Source: Arthrobotrys musiformis (lineage: Eukaryota; Ascomycota; Orbiliomycetes; Orbiliales; Orbiliaceae). From it: a stretch of DNA of 64,000 bases. This document shows, one piece after another, positions 1-9,530 of the stretch. The notes beneath the pieces were generated by a model. That model saw only the letters and a program-made list of their open reading frames with translations. It did no database searches and had not been told where the DNA came from. The stretch is from NCBI GenBank assembly GCA_036971715.1, contig JAVHJL010000010.1:1426001-1490000 (forward strand), in the 5' to 3' direction. Both the position numbers and the translations under genes were made by a program. Every line of letters begins with the position of its first letter. Position 1 is the stretch's first letter.

Positions 1-421
1 CGCTGAAATGTGTTGTTGGCGCCTTTCCCCAACGGGAAAAAACCTTCCATGCAGGCGCACTGACGGCTCGAGCTTCCTTTCTCACGCCACCTTTTCTTCA
101 GATCAGAAACTCGGACGGGATATAAGACTCTCGCGGCGGGCACGGCGCAGGCTACGATACAATATAATCCCTCAATCGGTTGCATTTGCATACTTGCGTT
201 CTCGTCAACGGCCGTTCGAATCCCTGCAGCGGACTGCGGCAGTAAATATATACGACTAGTGACGACTTGTGATTTCTCGCACGACCAACTTTGATATATA
301 TATCGTACCTATCTAACTACCCCGCATACTCCTCTTTTTTTTTTTTTTTTTTCCTCCCTTCAATATAAAATAGACAAGAATACCACCCGTCTGAAGCCTC
401 TCGACTAGCCCCTCAACCAAA
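1..421. other. 5' flank of the SH3BGR-like gene, no gene seen
   Basis: No convincing coding region. An 18-T tract at 335-352 is followed by a pyrimidine-rich stretch and a TATA-like TATAAAA at 364-370, about 50 bp before the next start codon. This looks like a fungal core promoter and leader. Confidence 0.5.
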
Positions 422-1042
422 ATGCCTTCCGAAATTCAAGATCCGAAGGTCCTCTACATATACCTCTCCCTCTCCTCTGGCTCGTCCACAATCGATACCG
501 GGCTCCGCGTGCTGGAAAGAATATTGAAGGCGAATAAGGTTGCCTTTTCTGTAATCGATATAAGCACCGACGACAAGGCGAGGAGTATATGGACGCGGAG
601 AAAGGGTCCCAAGCAGAAACTTCCAGCATTGGTGAAGGACGGCCAAGTTATTGGTGTTCGTATACCCCCTCTCCCCTTTATTTCCAGCCTTTTCTGGCTC
701 TCTTTTCTCATCCGGCTTGACGGGGCATTCAATTCGCATGCGACATACGCTGACCGTGAACCGGGCCTCCGTCAACACGAGTCGGTTGGCGGAGACGTCC
801 CCTTTTTTATGTAAACTCTACAGGATTTCACAGAGGTTGAAGAATGGAATGAATACGGGGAATTGAAGCAGAAATTGGGATTGGAGACTCCTTCGGCTTC
901 GTCTCTGCCCCAAGCCGCGACCACTACAACTGTTGACAAAAAGCCGGAGGATAAGCAGGCGGTGCCATCGGGAAGCACATCAATCGCAACCGAGGCCGCC
1001 GCCGCCGCCGCCGCCGCCGCCAAAAAGAATGACCAGAAATAA
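422..1042 (+). CDS. SH3BGR/glutaredoxin-like thioredoxin-fold protein
   Basis: Two exons, 422-655 and 824-1042, encode 150 residues. The intron (656-823) opens with GTTCGT and closes with CTACAG, phase 0. Residues about 8-95 match the SH3-binding glutamic-acid-rich family, a thioredoxin fold without the redox CxxC. The N-terminal strand VLYIYLS, the segment KGPKQKLPALVKDGQVIG and the following DFTEVEEWNEYGEL are the family's typical landmarks, and the join restores them without a gap. The C-terminal third is low complexity: a Thr/Lys/Asp stretch, then nine alanines encoded by a pure GCC run (about 997-1020), then a lysine-rich end. The family is cytosolic and has no firmly known reaction. The family call is strong; the biological role is open. 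Confidence 0.85.
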
Positions 1043-1622
1043 ACACTGTTTTTGATTTTTTTGATGCACAAACTGGCTTGCTTCACCATGAGTCGTAATC
1101 CGGAGGTGGCATTGATTGTATACACACATTGTATGTACCTACGTACATACCCCCATCCTGACTGGCTGGTTATCGGGAGTTCATGTTCTGTACTACGGAG
1201 CCCCCGTGATGGGAAAGAATGCTCATGAAAACCCCCCCACTGCAAACTGACGTCAAGTCTTCGCAACCGTTTCTTTTGCACATGTGCATATACTACGCAC
1301 TCTACCGTACCCGTATCCGTACCCGCTCCCATTCCAGCCCACGGCCAATGTTCATAGATGTGCCACGTGCCCCGGTATATGTGTTGTCTCACGGCCGATA
1401 ATTACAGATGGCCAGTTGGTATTTGCGATTTAGGATGTCGTGAACCCGGGCCGGAGACGATTTGGGGCCTTTTTATATGCGGATGGCTATTCAGCTGGCC
1501 CTGCCGTGATACACATAATACGAGTATATACACAGGCTGCTTCCCCACAGGCCTGTCGGTATCGATAAGCAGCTGCGGACCCTTGCAATTGCCCGTTCCA
1601 GTGGGCCAGGCGAGCTCGCCTG

Positions 1623-1655
<33 letters not shown>

Positions 1656-1957
1656 AGTGGTTGTCGTTAATAGCGGCGGCGGCGTCGAGGAAAACCCAAC
1701 AGTATAAATTCCACTCGAAAAAATTTTCCTCGCACAAACTTCCTTCTCTTTCTTTTCTCCTCGTCTTCGATATCTCCATCGACTTCCACAATTATCCTCA
1801 CTCACCGGCTATTCCTCAGTTTTCCAAGAGTCGACAGTCGGCAAAGGATATTTGGTTCTCTTCAATCTTCTTCAGCTCCTTCGCCTTCATACTTTTTTTC
1901 ACCTTCACATTTTCTCTCTCTCCTTTTTTTTTTTTTTTTGGCCCACATTTGCCCCAG
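1043..1957. other. Intergenic region and IMPDH promoter
   Basis: No gene seen. It holds a small inverted repeat (1131-1150, GTATGTA...TACATAC), a 29-A tract at 1623-1651, a TATA-like AGTATAAATT near 1700 and a 16-T tract at 1924-1939 just before the IMPDH start. The pyrimidine-rich stretch 1730-1940 is probably the 5' leader. Confidence 0.5.
1623..1651. repeat. Poly(A) tract of 29
   Basis: Uninterrupted run of 29 adenines, 307 bp upstream of the IMPDH start. Poly(dA:dT) tracts of this kind commonly exclude nucleosomes in fungal promoters; that role here is inference. Confidence 0.8.
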
Positions 1958-3971
1958 ATGGCTTCCAACGGCGTCACAAACGGCGACTACGGGGTCCTCG
2001 ATGCCAGCAAGGCTCTGGATGTCCTCAAAGAGTATGAGAGCCGTGATGGCATCTCCGTCACCGAATTGCTTGACTCTAGGAAGCGTGGTGGTCTGACGTA
2101 TGTCCACTCTCCAATGAACTCTGCTCGTTATCAAATACAAGCGGTACGCTAACGTGGTGTCGCAAATATAGCTACAACGACTTCCTTGTTCTCCCCGGTT
2201 ACATTGGCTTCCCCGCCAGTGAGGTCGCCCTCGACTCCAAGGTCACTCGTAACATCTCCCTCAAAATTCCGCTGGTTTCTTCGCCTATGGATACCGTTAC
2301 GGAAACGGATATGGCGATCCATATGGCCCTGCTCGGTGGCGTTGGTATCATCCACCACAATTGCCCTGCCGAAGAGCAAGCTGAGATGGTCAGGAAGGTC
2401 AAGAGATATGAGAATGGGTTCATCCTAGACCCTGTCGTTCTTAGCCCTTCGCACTGTGTCAAGGATGTTAGAGAAGTGAAGGAGAAACAAGGGTTTGCTG
2501 GTATTCCAATTACTGGTAGGTTGCTATCTTTTCTTTTCCCCTCGATAGCTTCAAATCGCAACCCCACCCACCATTGTGGGGACCCCTGGCTGTGGGCCGC
2601 TCAAATGATGACCAATTTGCTTTTTAAATAACTTTCGTTCAACCGCAATGGACTTACGTCCCTGTGGAAAAAAGCTTGGAGACCTCCTGATAAATTTTTA
2701 CCCTGAGCGGGAATGTTCGATCTGCCTCAAATATAACAATGAAACGGTTATTCGGCCACTAACATTCGCGCAATATCAATAGAAAACGGCACCCTCTCCT
2801 CGAAACTTGTTGGCATGGTCACCATGCGTGACATCCAGTTCGTTCGAGACCCTAACACCCCTCTCAGGGACGTAATGACCCCACGTTCTGAGCTTGTCAC
2901 CGCAAACCAGGGTGTTACCCTTACCGAAGCCAACGTCATCCTCCAAAAATGCAAAAAGGGAAAGCTCCCAATCGTTGACAGCAACGATAACCTCACGGCT
3001 CTCCTCTCCCGTTCCGATCTTATGAAAAACCACAACTTCCCACTAGCTTCCAAGGTCACCGCTTCGAAGCAGCTACTTTGCGGCGCCGCCGTCGGAACAA
3101 GACCCGACGATCGAGTCAGGTTGCAGAAGCTAGTCGATGCTGGCTTGGACATCGTTGTCATCGATTCCTCGCAAGGGAACTCGCTATACCAAATCGAAAT
3201 GATCCAGTGGATCAAAAAGACTTTCCCACAGATCGATGTCATCGGCGGAAACGTCGTAACACGAGAGCAAGCTGCCGCGTTGATCGCTGCTGGAGCGGAC
3301 GGTCTACGTATCGGTATGGGGTCTGGTAGCGCATGTATCACACAGGAAGTCATGGCGGTCGGAAGGCCGCAGGCTCAGGCTGTCTACAGCGTCTGCGAGT
3401 TCGCCTCCAGATTCGGCGTACCTTGTATCGCCGATGGTGGTGTACAGAATGTCGGACACATCGTCAAGGGATTGGCTCTAGGCGCTAGCGCCGTTATGAT
3501 GGGTGGTCTGTTGGCTGGTACAACAGAAAGCCCTGGGAAGTACTTTTTGAGCGAGAAGGGCCAGTTGGTCAAGGCTTATAGAGGTATGGGAAGTATCGAC
3601 GCCATGGAAAGCCAGAAGACTGGCGATAACGCGGCTACTGGAAGATATTTCAGCGAGGCGGATAAGATTTTCGTCGCGCAGGGTGTCAGCGGCAGTGTTG
3701 CTGACAGAGGGTGAGTTTCCGCCTTGACTTTGTCTTTGTTTTAAGACCAATGAATGCTAACGGTTTGCTTTTTAGTTCTGTTACCAAGTTCGTGCCATAC
3801 CTCCAGGCTGGTCTGCAGCACTCGCTTCAGGATATTGGTGTCAAGTCTGTTGCCGAGTTGAAGGAAGGAGTTAAGGCTGGCACGGTCAGATTCGAGATTC
3901 GAACCGCCAGCGCCCAGATGGAAGGAAACGTCCACGGCCTTCACAGCTTTGAAAAGAGGTTGTACTCTTAG
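1958..3971 (+). CDS. IMD2: Inosine-5'-monophosphate dehydrogenase
   Basis: IMP dehydrogenase oxidises IMP to XMP with NAD+, the rate-limiting step of GTP synthesis, in the cytosol. Exons 1958-2097, 2172-2515, 2783-3710 and 3776-3971 give 535 residues, the family's usual size. The introns are 74, 267 and 65 bp; the last has a TGCTAAC branch site and a TTTTAG acceptor. The protein shows the substrate-site segment PLVSSPMDTVTE, paired CBS domains (about residues 130-260), the NAD/flap region GGNVVTREQAAALI, and the catalytic loop GSGSACITQE with the nucleophilic cysteine at about residue 346. The flap region AYRGMGSIDAM follows. The C-terminus HSFEKRLYS matches fungal orthologues. The start ATG follows a long pyrimidine leader; an open frame upstream to 1661 is leader, not protein. 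The symbol is the budding-yeast name for the orthologous group. Confidence 0.96.
2516..2782 (+). other. Long second intron of the IMPDH gene
   Basis: 267-bp intron, GTAGGT donor and AATAG acceptor, splitting the codon between ITG and ENGTLSS. It is about four times longer than the other two introns of this gene and has several stops in all forward frames. Confidence 0.85.
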
Positions 3972-4921
3972 ATTTCTGATGATTAGACCTTTTTGCTCTT
4001 TCATTGTACATATACCTTTAGACTGTTATGATATTTTCCTCTCGAATAGGTCTTTTTTCTTTTTCCTTTTTTTTTTTTTTTTCGGCGGGGTGGAGCTTGT
4101 AGGTTATATACGCTTGGCGGGTGGGATATGGAAAAGTTTATCGTTATCTTTTTCTTGTGTTAACTAGGTCATGACTTTGATGGATCGATGTATAACTTTT
4201 ATGTAAATGAGGGTATACGGATACCTGGAATGGCAGCGTTCTCTCGAATTTCCAAAATACAGACGTACGGTGGCGCACCTGTGGCGTTGGGAGTCTAATG
4301 CGGGGTTGGATAACGAACGCAATCCCGTACTCACAATCCCGGATCCTGGATCCTGTCCGTAAATATACTAGCCCTGCGGCCGCTTGTCTAACCCTCAAAT
4401 TGCAGCAGCAGGCAGTCCATAGATCTATCCGAGCGAGCCTACTAGGAGCATATATCCCGACTCCCTTTGGTGATACACTTTAAATTTCCTATCATAATAG
4501 GTAATGTTACCGTACTCTACTACCAATCCGCAAGATATCCCTTTGTGACGCCTGGGAACGAGACCAGATCGACATATATATATTTTTTAGGGCGATAACT
4601 AATCGACATTGATTACATTCAGATATACAGCTAAGTGGGGACAGAACTTGTCTCGTAAACCAGAGCTAGCCGAAGGTCAGCGACAGAACCGGTATGTTGT
4701 GGAACAGATTCATGACCATTATATAGATGTAGCGAGGTCCTTATATATAACGATAATCCCTCCTTGTTGTAGTGTATCTACGAACCGTTAGAACCCAGAC
4801 GCTTGACCCGGAGCTCGGATCACATACCCCCACGATTGTTACCAAAGCCGCAAGTTCGCGCCATCAACCATCAACTCTGTGGTAAAAGAAGAAGGACAGC
4901 GAAGACGAAGAAAACAAAACA
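3972..4921. other. Intergenic region, no gene seen
   Basis: IMPDH 3' region with T-rich tracts (about 4057-4082), a short direct repeat of GGATCCT at 4341-4355 and AT-rich DNA. No reading frame with codon bias or recognisable product. Confidence 0.5.
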
Positions 4922-5392
4922 ATGGAGACATTTAATGAGAACATCAAAAGGATATTCAGCGAAATCCCACTACCAGCATACATGATATCCTTCAGCTCGA
5001 ACGACATCAACGTCAACAACGTCGCCAGAGCTCTCGATGCGAAAACGTCGGTTTGGACCCCCGTGGAAGAACTTGCATTACGCGGGTGCGCTCTGGATCC
5101 GGAGAAGATCAAGCTTCTTTCTTTGGGTGAAAGTCTACTTATTAGTTTGATTCTGAGAAGGTTGAATACGAAGGAGGTTGATCCGAGGGCAGGGAGTCGG
5201 TGGGGGCTTGTGTCCGTGTGGAAAGGTGGGAGTGGCGCTATCCTGTGTGTGGTTGTTAGGAATTTCTTCCTAGGAAGTTCGCCGGACTCCAGGAAGCATC
5301 TCAAACCGCCAGAGAAGGAGCCCGGTAAGGATGACGTTGGATCAATGTATGGGTTGACGGACGGGGAGCTGGAGGCAATACAGCCTGCCTAG
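4922..5392 (+). CDS. Hypothetical protein, 156 aa
   Basis: Single open frame; the start sits in a good fungal context (AAAACAATGG) after a purine-rich leader. I do not recognise the protein. The middle contains a hydrophobic stretch LSLGESLLISLILRRL and then WGLVSVWKGGSGAILCVVV, which could be a beta-hairpin core rather than membrane segments. The C-terminal 40 residues are charged and probably disordered. There is no signal peptide and no clear intron. The spacing and start context favour a real gene, but the evidence is only the open frame. Confidence 0.5.
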   Translation: METFNENIKRIFSEIPLPAYMISFSSNDINVNNVARALDAKTSVWTPVEELALRGCALDPEKIKLLSLGESLLISLILRRLNTKEVDPRAGSRWGLVSVWKGGSGAILCVVVRNFFLGSSPDSRKHLKPPEKEPGKDDVGSMYGLTDGELEAIQPA

Positions 5393-5818
5393 CCCCGATG
5401 TCGCAATCTCGCGGTGAGAGAAATTTGGAGGTATGCCTACAATAATCATTTATGTAACTATGAGGGATAAGAAATCAGCCATGCATTTTATTTTATCAGA
5501 TGCACATGCACACATGGTCCGAGAAGGGATATAGAGATAGGCGATAGGTTATAGGCACATGACTGGTTGAACATTTCCCGGATCAGCATCGACAAAGCGC
5601 TCACGATTCCTGTAACGATTGATCGCTCGATGATCTCGAATATCCTCAGTGTCGGTCTGAGTGTTTAATCTAAAAATTGTTTTACGGTACGGCGTATAAA
5701 AGGTCCCCTGGCTCTTCTTCCCCTTCTTCCTGCTCCAACCTTCGTACCTGTTGCACGGTGATTGTTCCCGAAGGATCTTTGCACGCTCAAGCGAAGCTGA
5801 CACATTTACAAGTTCAAC
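5393..5818. other. Intergenic region with a TATA box
   Basis: No gene seen. A good TATA sequence (TATAAAAGG at 5695-5703) lies about 120 bp before the next start codon. Confidence 0.5.
5695..5703 (+). promoter_or_regulatory. TATA box upstream of the 5819 gene
   Basis: TATAAAAGG followed by a pyrimidine-rich stretch; placement fits transcription start some 40-70 bp before the ATG at 5819. This supports the small gene that follows. Confidence 0.4.
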
Positions 5819-6277
5819 ATGCCAACCATGTCGTCGAGTAGATCCTCCCTCTCTGCTTTATCCTCGAGCTCTTCAAGGGTAACAGTTTCCACCGCAACAT
5901 GTGATATTGAGCATTTAACTCCAATCCTCCCATACCTCAAACTCTCAAAGTCTCACGAGAGAGACATAGCAATCTCCAATCACCTTTCAAAAAACTTTGA
6001 GCTTGCAACTGATGGGGCGGTTATTATGGCCCTTAGAAAAGAGAGAATGGAGAAGCAAAAGAAGGAAGAGAAAGAAAGATGGCTTGAGGATTGTCAGAGG
6101 CGGAGCCCACAAAAAGAAGAGGAAATACGGGGGGGAGAAAGGGAAGAAAAGGAAGAACAGGACGAAACACAAGAAAACGACGGGCCTTTTTTGCCGTGCT
6201 GGGAGCTAGGACCTCAAAGGGCGAAGGATAGTCTGGAGTCAGGACGGCTATGCAAACTTTTGGACAAAGGGAATTGA
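5819..6277 (+). CDS. Hypothetical Ser-rich / charged coiled-coil protein, 152 aa
   Basis: Open frame of 152 residues. The first 20 residues are a serine-rich low-complexity leader. Residues about 28-70 look folded (IEHLTPILPYLKLSKSHERD). Residues about 70-125 are a highly charged Lys/Glu helix of coiled-coil type. I recognise no family. The upstream TATA box supports transcription. The lysine/glutamate half comes from purine-rich DNA, so part of it could be an intron or chance open frame. Confidence 0.4.
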   Translation: MPTMSSSRSSLSALSSSSSRVTVSTATCDIEHLTPILPYLKLSKSHERDIAISNHLSKNFELATDGAVIMALRKERMEKQKKEEKERWLEDCQRRSPQKEEEIRGGEREEKEEQDETQENDGPFLPCWELGPQRAKDSLESGRLCKLLDKGN

Positions 6278-6827
6278 GGATGGGGGTGCGGATTAGTTAA
6301 GTTACCTGACCGCCCCGAGACTAGAAAATACGACACGGTCGTGGACTTCGACTCATCTGCATATACGCCTATCGCTCCGATCAAGCCTATGTCTTTTTTA
6401 TATCGTTCTCAGATCAGTCTACAGCACCGAAAGATCTACAGAGCATTTTACCGACATATCAGTGTCTCACCAATTAGTCCACGATCTACGAATTCACACA
6501 TGTGGCGAAGAAAGGACCGCTAATACGATCACAGTCCCGGTGCCCCCGTGAGAAGTTAAAAGAGCAAAACGGACAAGTATTAAAGGTAAGCTCGAGCCCC
6601 CGCCAGGCTATTAGAGGTCCCGAAAACCAATATACGTTTTGAAACAGGCCTCGTGCACAAGGAACCGCAACCAGTGCGTTGACAATCAAAAATACAACAA
6701 TTTACAGCTATAAAGTCGAGTGGATGGTCCGGACAGGCGGATGTTGGCCAAAACGGGAGCAGATAGCTTCTGACCGCAGGAAAAGTGGGCAAGCAATTTT
6801 GACTAGTACCCGGGTTGACAATTTTCA
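6278..6827. other. Intergenic region, no gene seen
   Basis: Short scattered frames only, none with a recognisable product. Contains the promoter and leader of the 6828 gene. Confidence 0.5.
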
Positions 6828-8087
6828 ATGGCTTCAGCGGCTACTCCTTGTCTCGTTTCCGTCCTTTCGAACAATTTGATCTTCAACTTGATCATACCCC
6901 GTATTCCTATCCAGTCGCTGCTCGCATTGCTATCGACTTCGCACGCAATTCGTTCACTTTTGAAGTCCTCCCCCGATACTTTTCGATATCTTGACTTCAC
7001 CAGCCTCCCAATTGCAAATGTCGATCGAACACCCTTGGATCGCGGCGGTATATCTTGGCGCGCCGAACGCATGGACGAAGCTCTCACCGAAGAAGAGTTC
7101 TTCTCTGGACCCCTGCGTGGAATATTCTACAGTCTTAAGCAGCTAAAGATCCTCCAGAATGTGAGCACACTCATCCTCGATGAGATGCCTGTGACGATAG
7201 ATATTCTTGAGGAAATAATGCTGGATACGACGGGAAATTTTAACGTTCGGATATTAAGCGTCCGCGAATGTTTTTTCAAGTCCAACCATCCGAGAGCGGA
7301 GACGAAGAAGATATTCCAACTTATCGAGTCAGCAGTGACCCGGCCGAAACCCCCACGGTTAAAGGCGCTTTATCTTTTCGGAGCTGCGAACCCTGCGACC
7401 TATTTTGACAGGGTAGATGAGCGGGATGAGGCCGAGCAATTGTTACCGGGGCCGGTCAAGCATCTACCGGAGGATCCTTGGTATCTTCCTCTTGGTACCT
7501 CCCATCGCCCGATCATTCAATCTCCTTTCTGGTTCAAATCAGGGTTCGTAAAGACAATGGAGAATGCGGAAGGGGTGATGAAGTTCGATTTTATCTTGTG
7601 TCGTGGGCCGAGCCACGACCCAAGGTACAGCGAAAAACGACGGTTAGCAGATCTCGCCAGTTTCCCTCTGGGGTTCGGGTGTATGAACTGTGGAACCTCA
7701 CCGGAGGGACCTGGGGTGTACGGCAAGACGCCATCAGGGTGGTTACCGCTACTAGCACCGCCACCTATAACGACAAGCTCGGTTGAAGCTGCCTGCCGAC
7801 CACCAATCGGACCGGATGGAAAATATCCGGAGCTGTATGCAAGATGTTTTCTTTGCATAATCGACCGAAGATGCGTAGAATGTCGAAAGTGGATCTGCGA
7901 GAATTGTGCTAAAGAGGGGGAGGTAGCCCAATTTATCGCAAACTTTGCAGAGATCGAGGCTGGGCTAGTGCCAACGGAATATCTTCACGGGGTGGTGTAT
8001 GACCCGGAAAAACCCCGCTCACCAAGGACCTACATGAAGTCCGCAAGGCTCTGTCTTGAGAAGTGTATGATCGAAGCGTTTGGTTGA
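6828..8087 (+). CDS. F-box protein with C-terminal cysteine cluster
   Basis: Uninterrupted frame of 419 residues. Residues about 12-60 (NLIFNLIIPRIPIQSLLALLSTSHAIRSL, given in two halves) have the helix spacing and leucines of a degenerate F-box. The middle is rich in VSTLILDEMPVTIDIL-type turns, a loose leucine-rich-repeat pattern. Near residue 285 there is a CMNC pair, and residues about 335-365 carry CFLC, RRCVEC and CENCAK, a zinc-binding-like cluster seen in a Pezizomycotina F-box family between the repeats and the end. Such proteins are substrate receptors of SCF ubiquitin ligases, pairing with Skp1. The substrate is unknown. Confidence 0.75.
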   Translation: MASAATPCLVSVLSNNLIFNLIIPRIPIQSLLALLSTSHAIRSLLKSSPDTFRYLDFTSLPIANVDRTPLDRGGISWRAERMDEALTEEEFFSGPLRGIFYSLKQLKILQNVSTLILDEMPVTIDILEEIMLDTTGNFNVRILSVRECFFKSNHPRAETKKIFQLIESAVTRPKPPRLKALYLFGAANPATYFDRVDERDEAEQLLPGPVKHLPEDPWYLPLGTSHRPIIQSPFWFKSGFVKTMENAEGVMKFDFILCRGPSHDPRYSEKRRLADLASFPLGFGCMNCGTSPEGPGVYGKTPSGWLPLLAPPPITTSSVEAACRPPIGPDGKYPELYARCFLCIIDRRCVECRKWICENCAKEGEVAQFIANFAEIEAGLVPTEYLHGVVYDPEKPRSPRTYMKSARLCLEKCMIEAFG

Positions 8088-8513
8088 TTTTAACTTCATA
8101 ATCTTTTTCCATTCTTTTAGCAGGTTTCGTAACCTGATGATATCGATACTCGGGGCTAGCTGAATGTTTTTTCGGGGTTGTGCATGTGAAGATTCCAGTG
8201 CCTATATTTATCAGATAGTTTAGTTGACAACTTATACGGGAAGAGTTCAATTTAGGTCGGAGCTAGCTTTGATACTCTAGCGCTACTTACTCATACACGG
8301 GTTCATATATCGCGATACCGATCCCCCGCAAGACATTCGGCTAGATTGAAGGTTATCGTGCACCCTGTATACATATACATTACATGCTCTAGCTCTGTGG
8401 CTATAGCCATTCAATGCTAGTTTTGTGGTATTTTTGGCGGTGTTTTTTTTCGGCCGGGGCCAAATACGCTAACTGGAACCAAAAACGCATTTCTAACGTC
8501 ACTTCCCCGGTCA
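8088..8513. other. Intergenic region, no gene seen
   Basis: 3' region of the F-box gene and promoter of the following phosphoesterase gene. Nothing else stands out. Confidence 0.5.
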
Positions 8514-9530
8514 ATGCTACGACCCCCCACTTACATTCGCGCCACAAGGCTGCTCCAAACTATTGGTTCACCCCGTGTCGGGAATGTTGCTTTGAATTTA
8601 CCTTTTGGCTCTTCTATATTGCTATCCGTCCGCCAAATGGCTTCAAGTAGGTCCGGCGGTAAGGGGCTCGACCAGGGACAGTCGTCATCATTCCCAACCT
8701 TCAAAGATCGCGGCCCTTCCAAGTCGCCCACCCATTTTCTATGTCTTCCTCTCCATGGGAGCTACTATTCCACCCTTCCACCAGCACACTTGTCCCTAAA
8801 GACCGCATTGAAGCAGTTCACAATAGATGAGGCGAACCCAGAAGCCGGTCTGTCTGAATCAGATGAGCAATTTACAATTCCACCGGATGCATTCCGTCCG
8901 TTTGATACCCTCCACCTCACGCTCGGTGTTATGACACTATCAACACCAGAAGAAGTCGAAAATGCGATATCAACACTAAAATCTCTAGATCTATCACAAT
9001 TTCTACCACCTCCGGCAACAGACGGGGGGGATAGGAAGCTCCATGTCGACTTCAAGGGTCTGGAGCCGTTTTCGAACTCCAAATCTGGGATAACAGGCTG
9101 TCATGTGCTTTTCCTCCCACCGACGGATGCTTCGTCGGCATCCCAGACGAGGTTGTTACAATTCAGCGAAGCTCTTCGTTCACATTTCCTCGAAAAGGGG
9201 ATCTTAACGCCTGAAAATCGGCCGTTAAAGTTACACGCGACGGTGATAAATACGATCTATTGCAAGCGCATAAAACCAGGGTTGGATAATAGGAATTCGG
9301 GAAAGAGGGGTAGGGATTCAAGGCCTAATAAGATTGGGAGGGTGCAGTTTGATGCGACGGAGGTATTGGAGAAATATAAGGATCACGTGTGGGCGAGGGG
9401 AGTGGAGATAGATCGTGTGCAGATATGTAAAATGGGAGCGAAGAAAGGTCAGGAAGTAGTGATGGACGACGGGACTATCGAGGTCGTTGGTGGTGGCTAT
9501 GAGTCCATCGTGGACAACCTTATTGGATAA
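8514..9530 (+). CDS. AKAP7/ASCC1-type 2H phosphoesterase-like protein
   Basis: Frame of 338 residues from the first ATG. The region from about residue 72 matches the AKAP7 2'5'-RNA-ligase-like domain found in ASCC1: THFLCLPLHG, then HLTLGVM (His134, Thr136), then LHATVINT (His241, Thr243). These two HxT motifs are the paired catalytic motifs of 2H phosphoesterases acting on RNA ends or cyclic phosphates. In animals ASCC1 also has a KH domain and joins the ASCC complex in alkylation repair; no KH domain is evident here. A second ATG at 8637-8639 (Met42) opens a shorter form starting MASSRSGG. The 41 residues before it have five arginines and no acidic residue, like a mitochondrial presequence, so either start or both may be used. 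Confidence 0.8.
   Translation: MLRPPTYIRATRLLQTIGSPRVGNVALNLPFGSSILLSVRQMASSRSGGKGLDQGQSSSFPTFKDRGPSKSPTHFLCLPLHGSYYSTLPPAHLSLKTALKQFTIDEANPEAGLSESDEQFTIPPDAFRPFDTLHLTLGVMTLSTPEEVENAISTLKSLDLSQFLPPPATDGGDRKLHVDFKGLEPFSNSKSGITGCHVLFLPPTDASSASQTRLLQFSEALRSHFLEKGILTPENRPLKLHATVINTIYCKRIKPGLDNRNSGKRGRDSRPNKIGRVQFDATEVLEKYKDHVWARGVEIDRVQICKMGAKKGQEVVMDDGTIEVVGGGYESIVDNLIG

Noticed and set aside
187..240. GTTCGAATCC, looking like a tRNA T-loop
   Set aside because: Flanks do not form a five-pair stem and there is no cloverleaf.
1661..1957. Upstream in-frame extension of the IMP dehydrogenase start
   Set aside because: The 99 extra residues are Phe/Ser-rich products of a pyrimidine leader; the ATG at 1958 matches the family's normal N-terminus.
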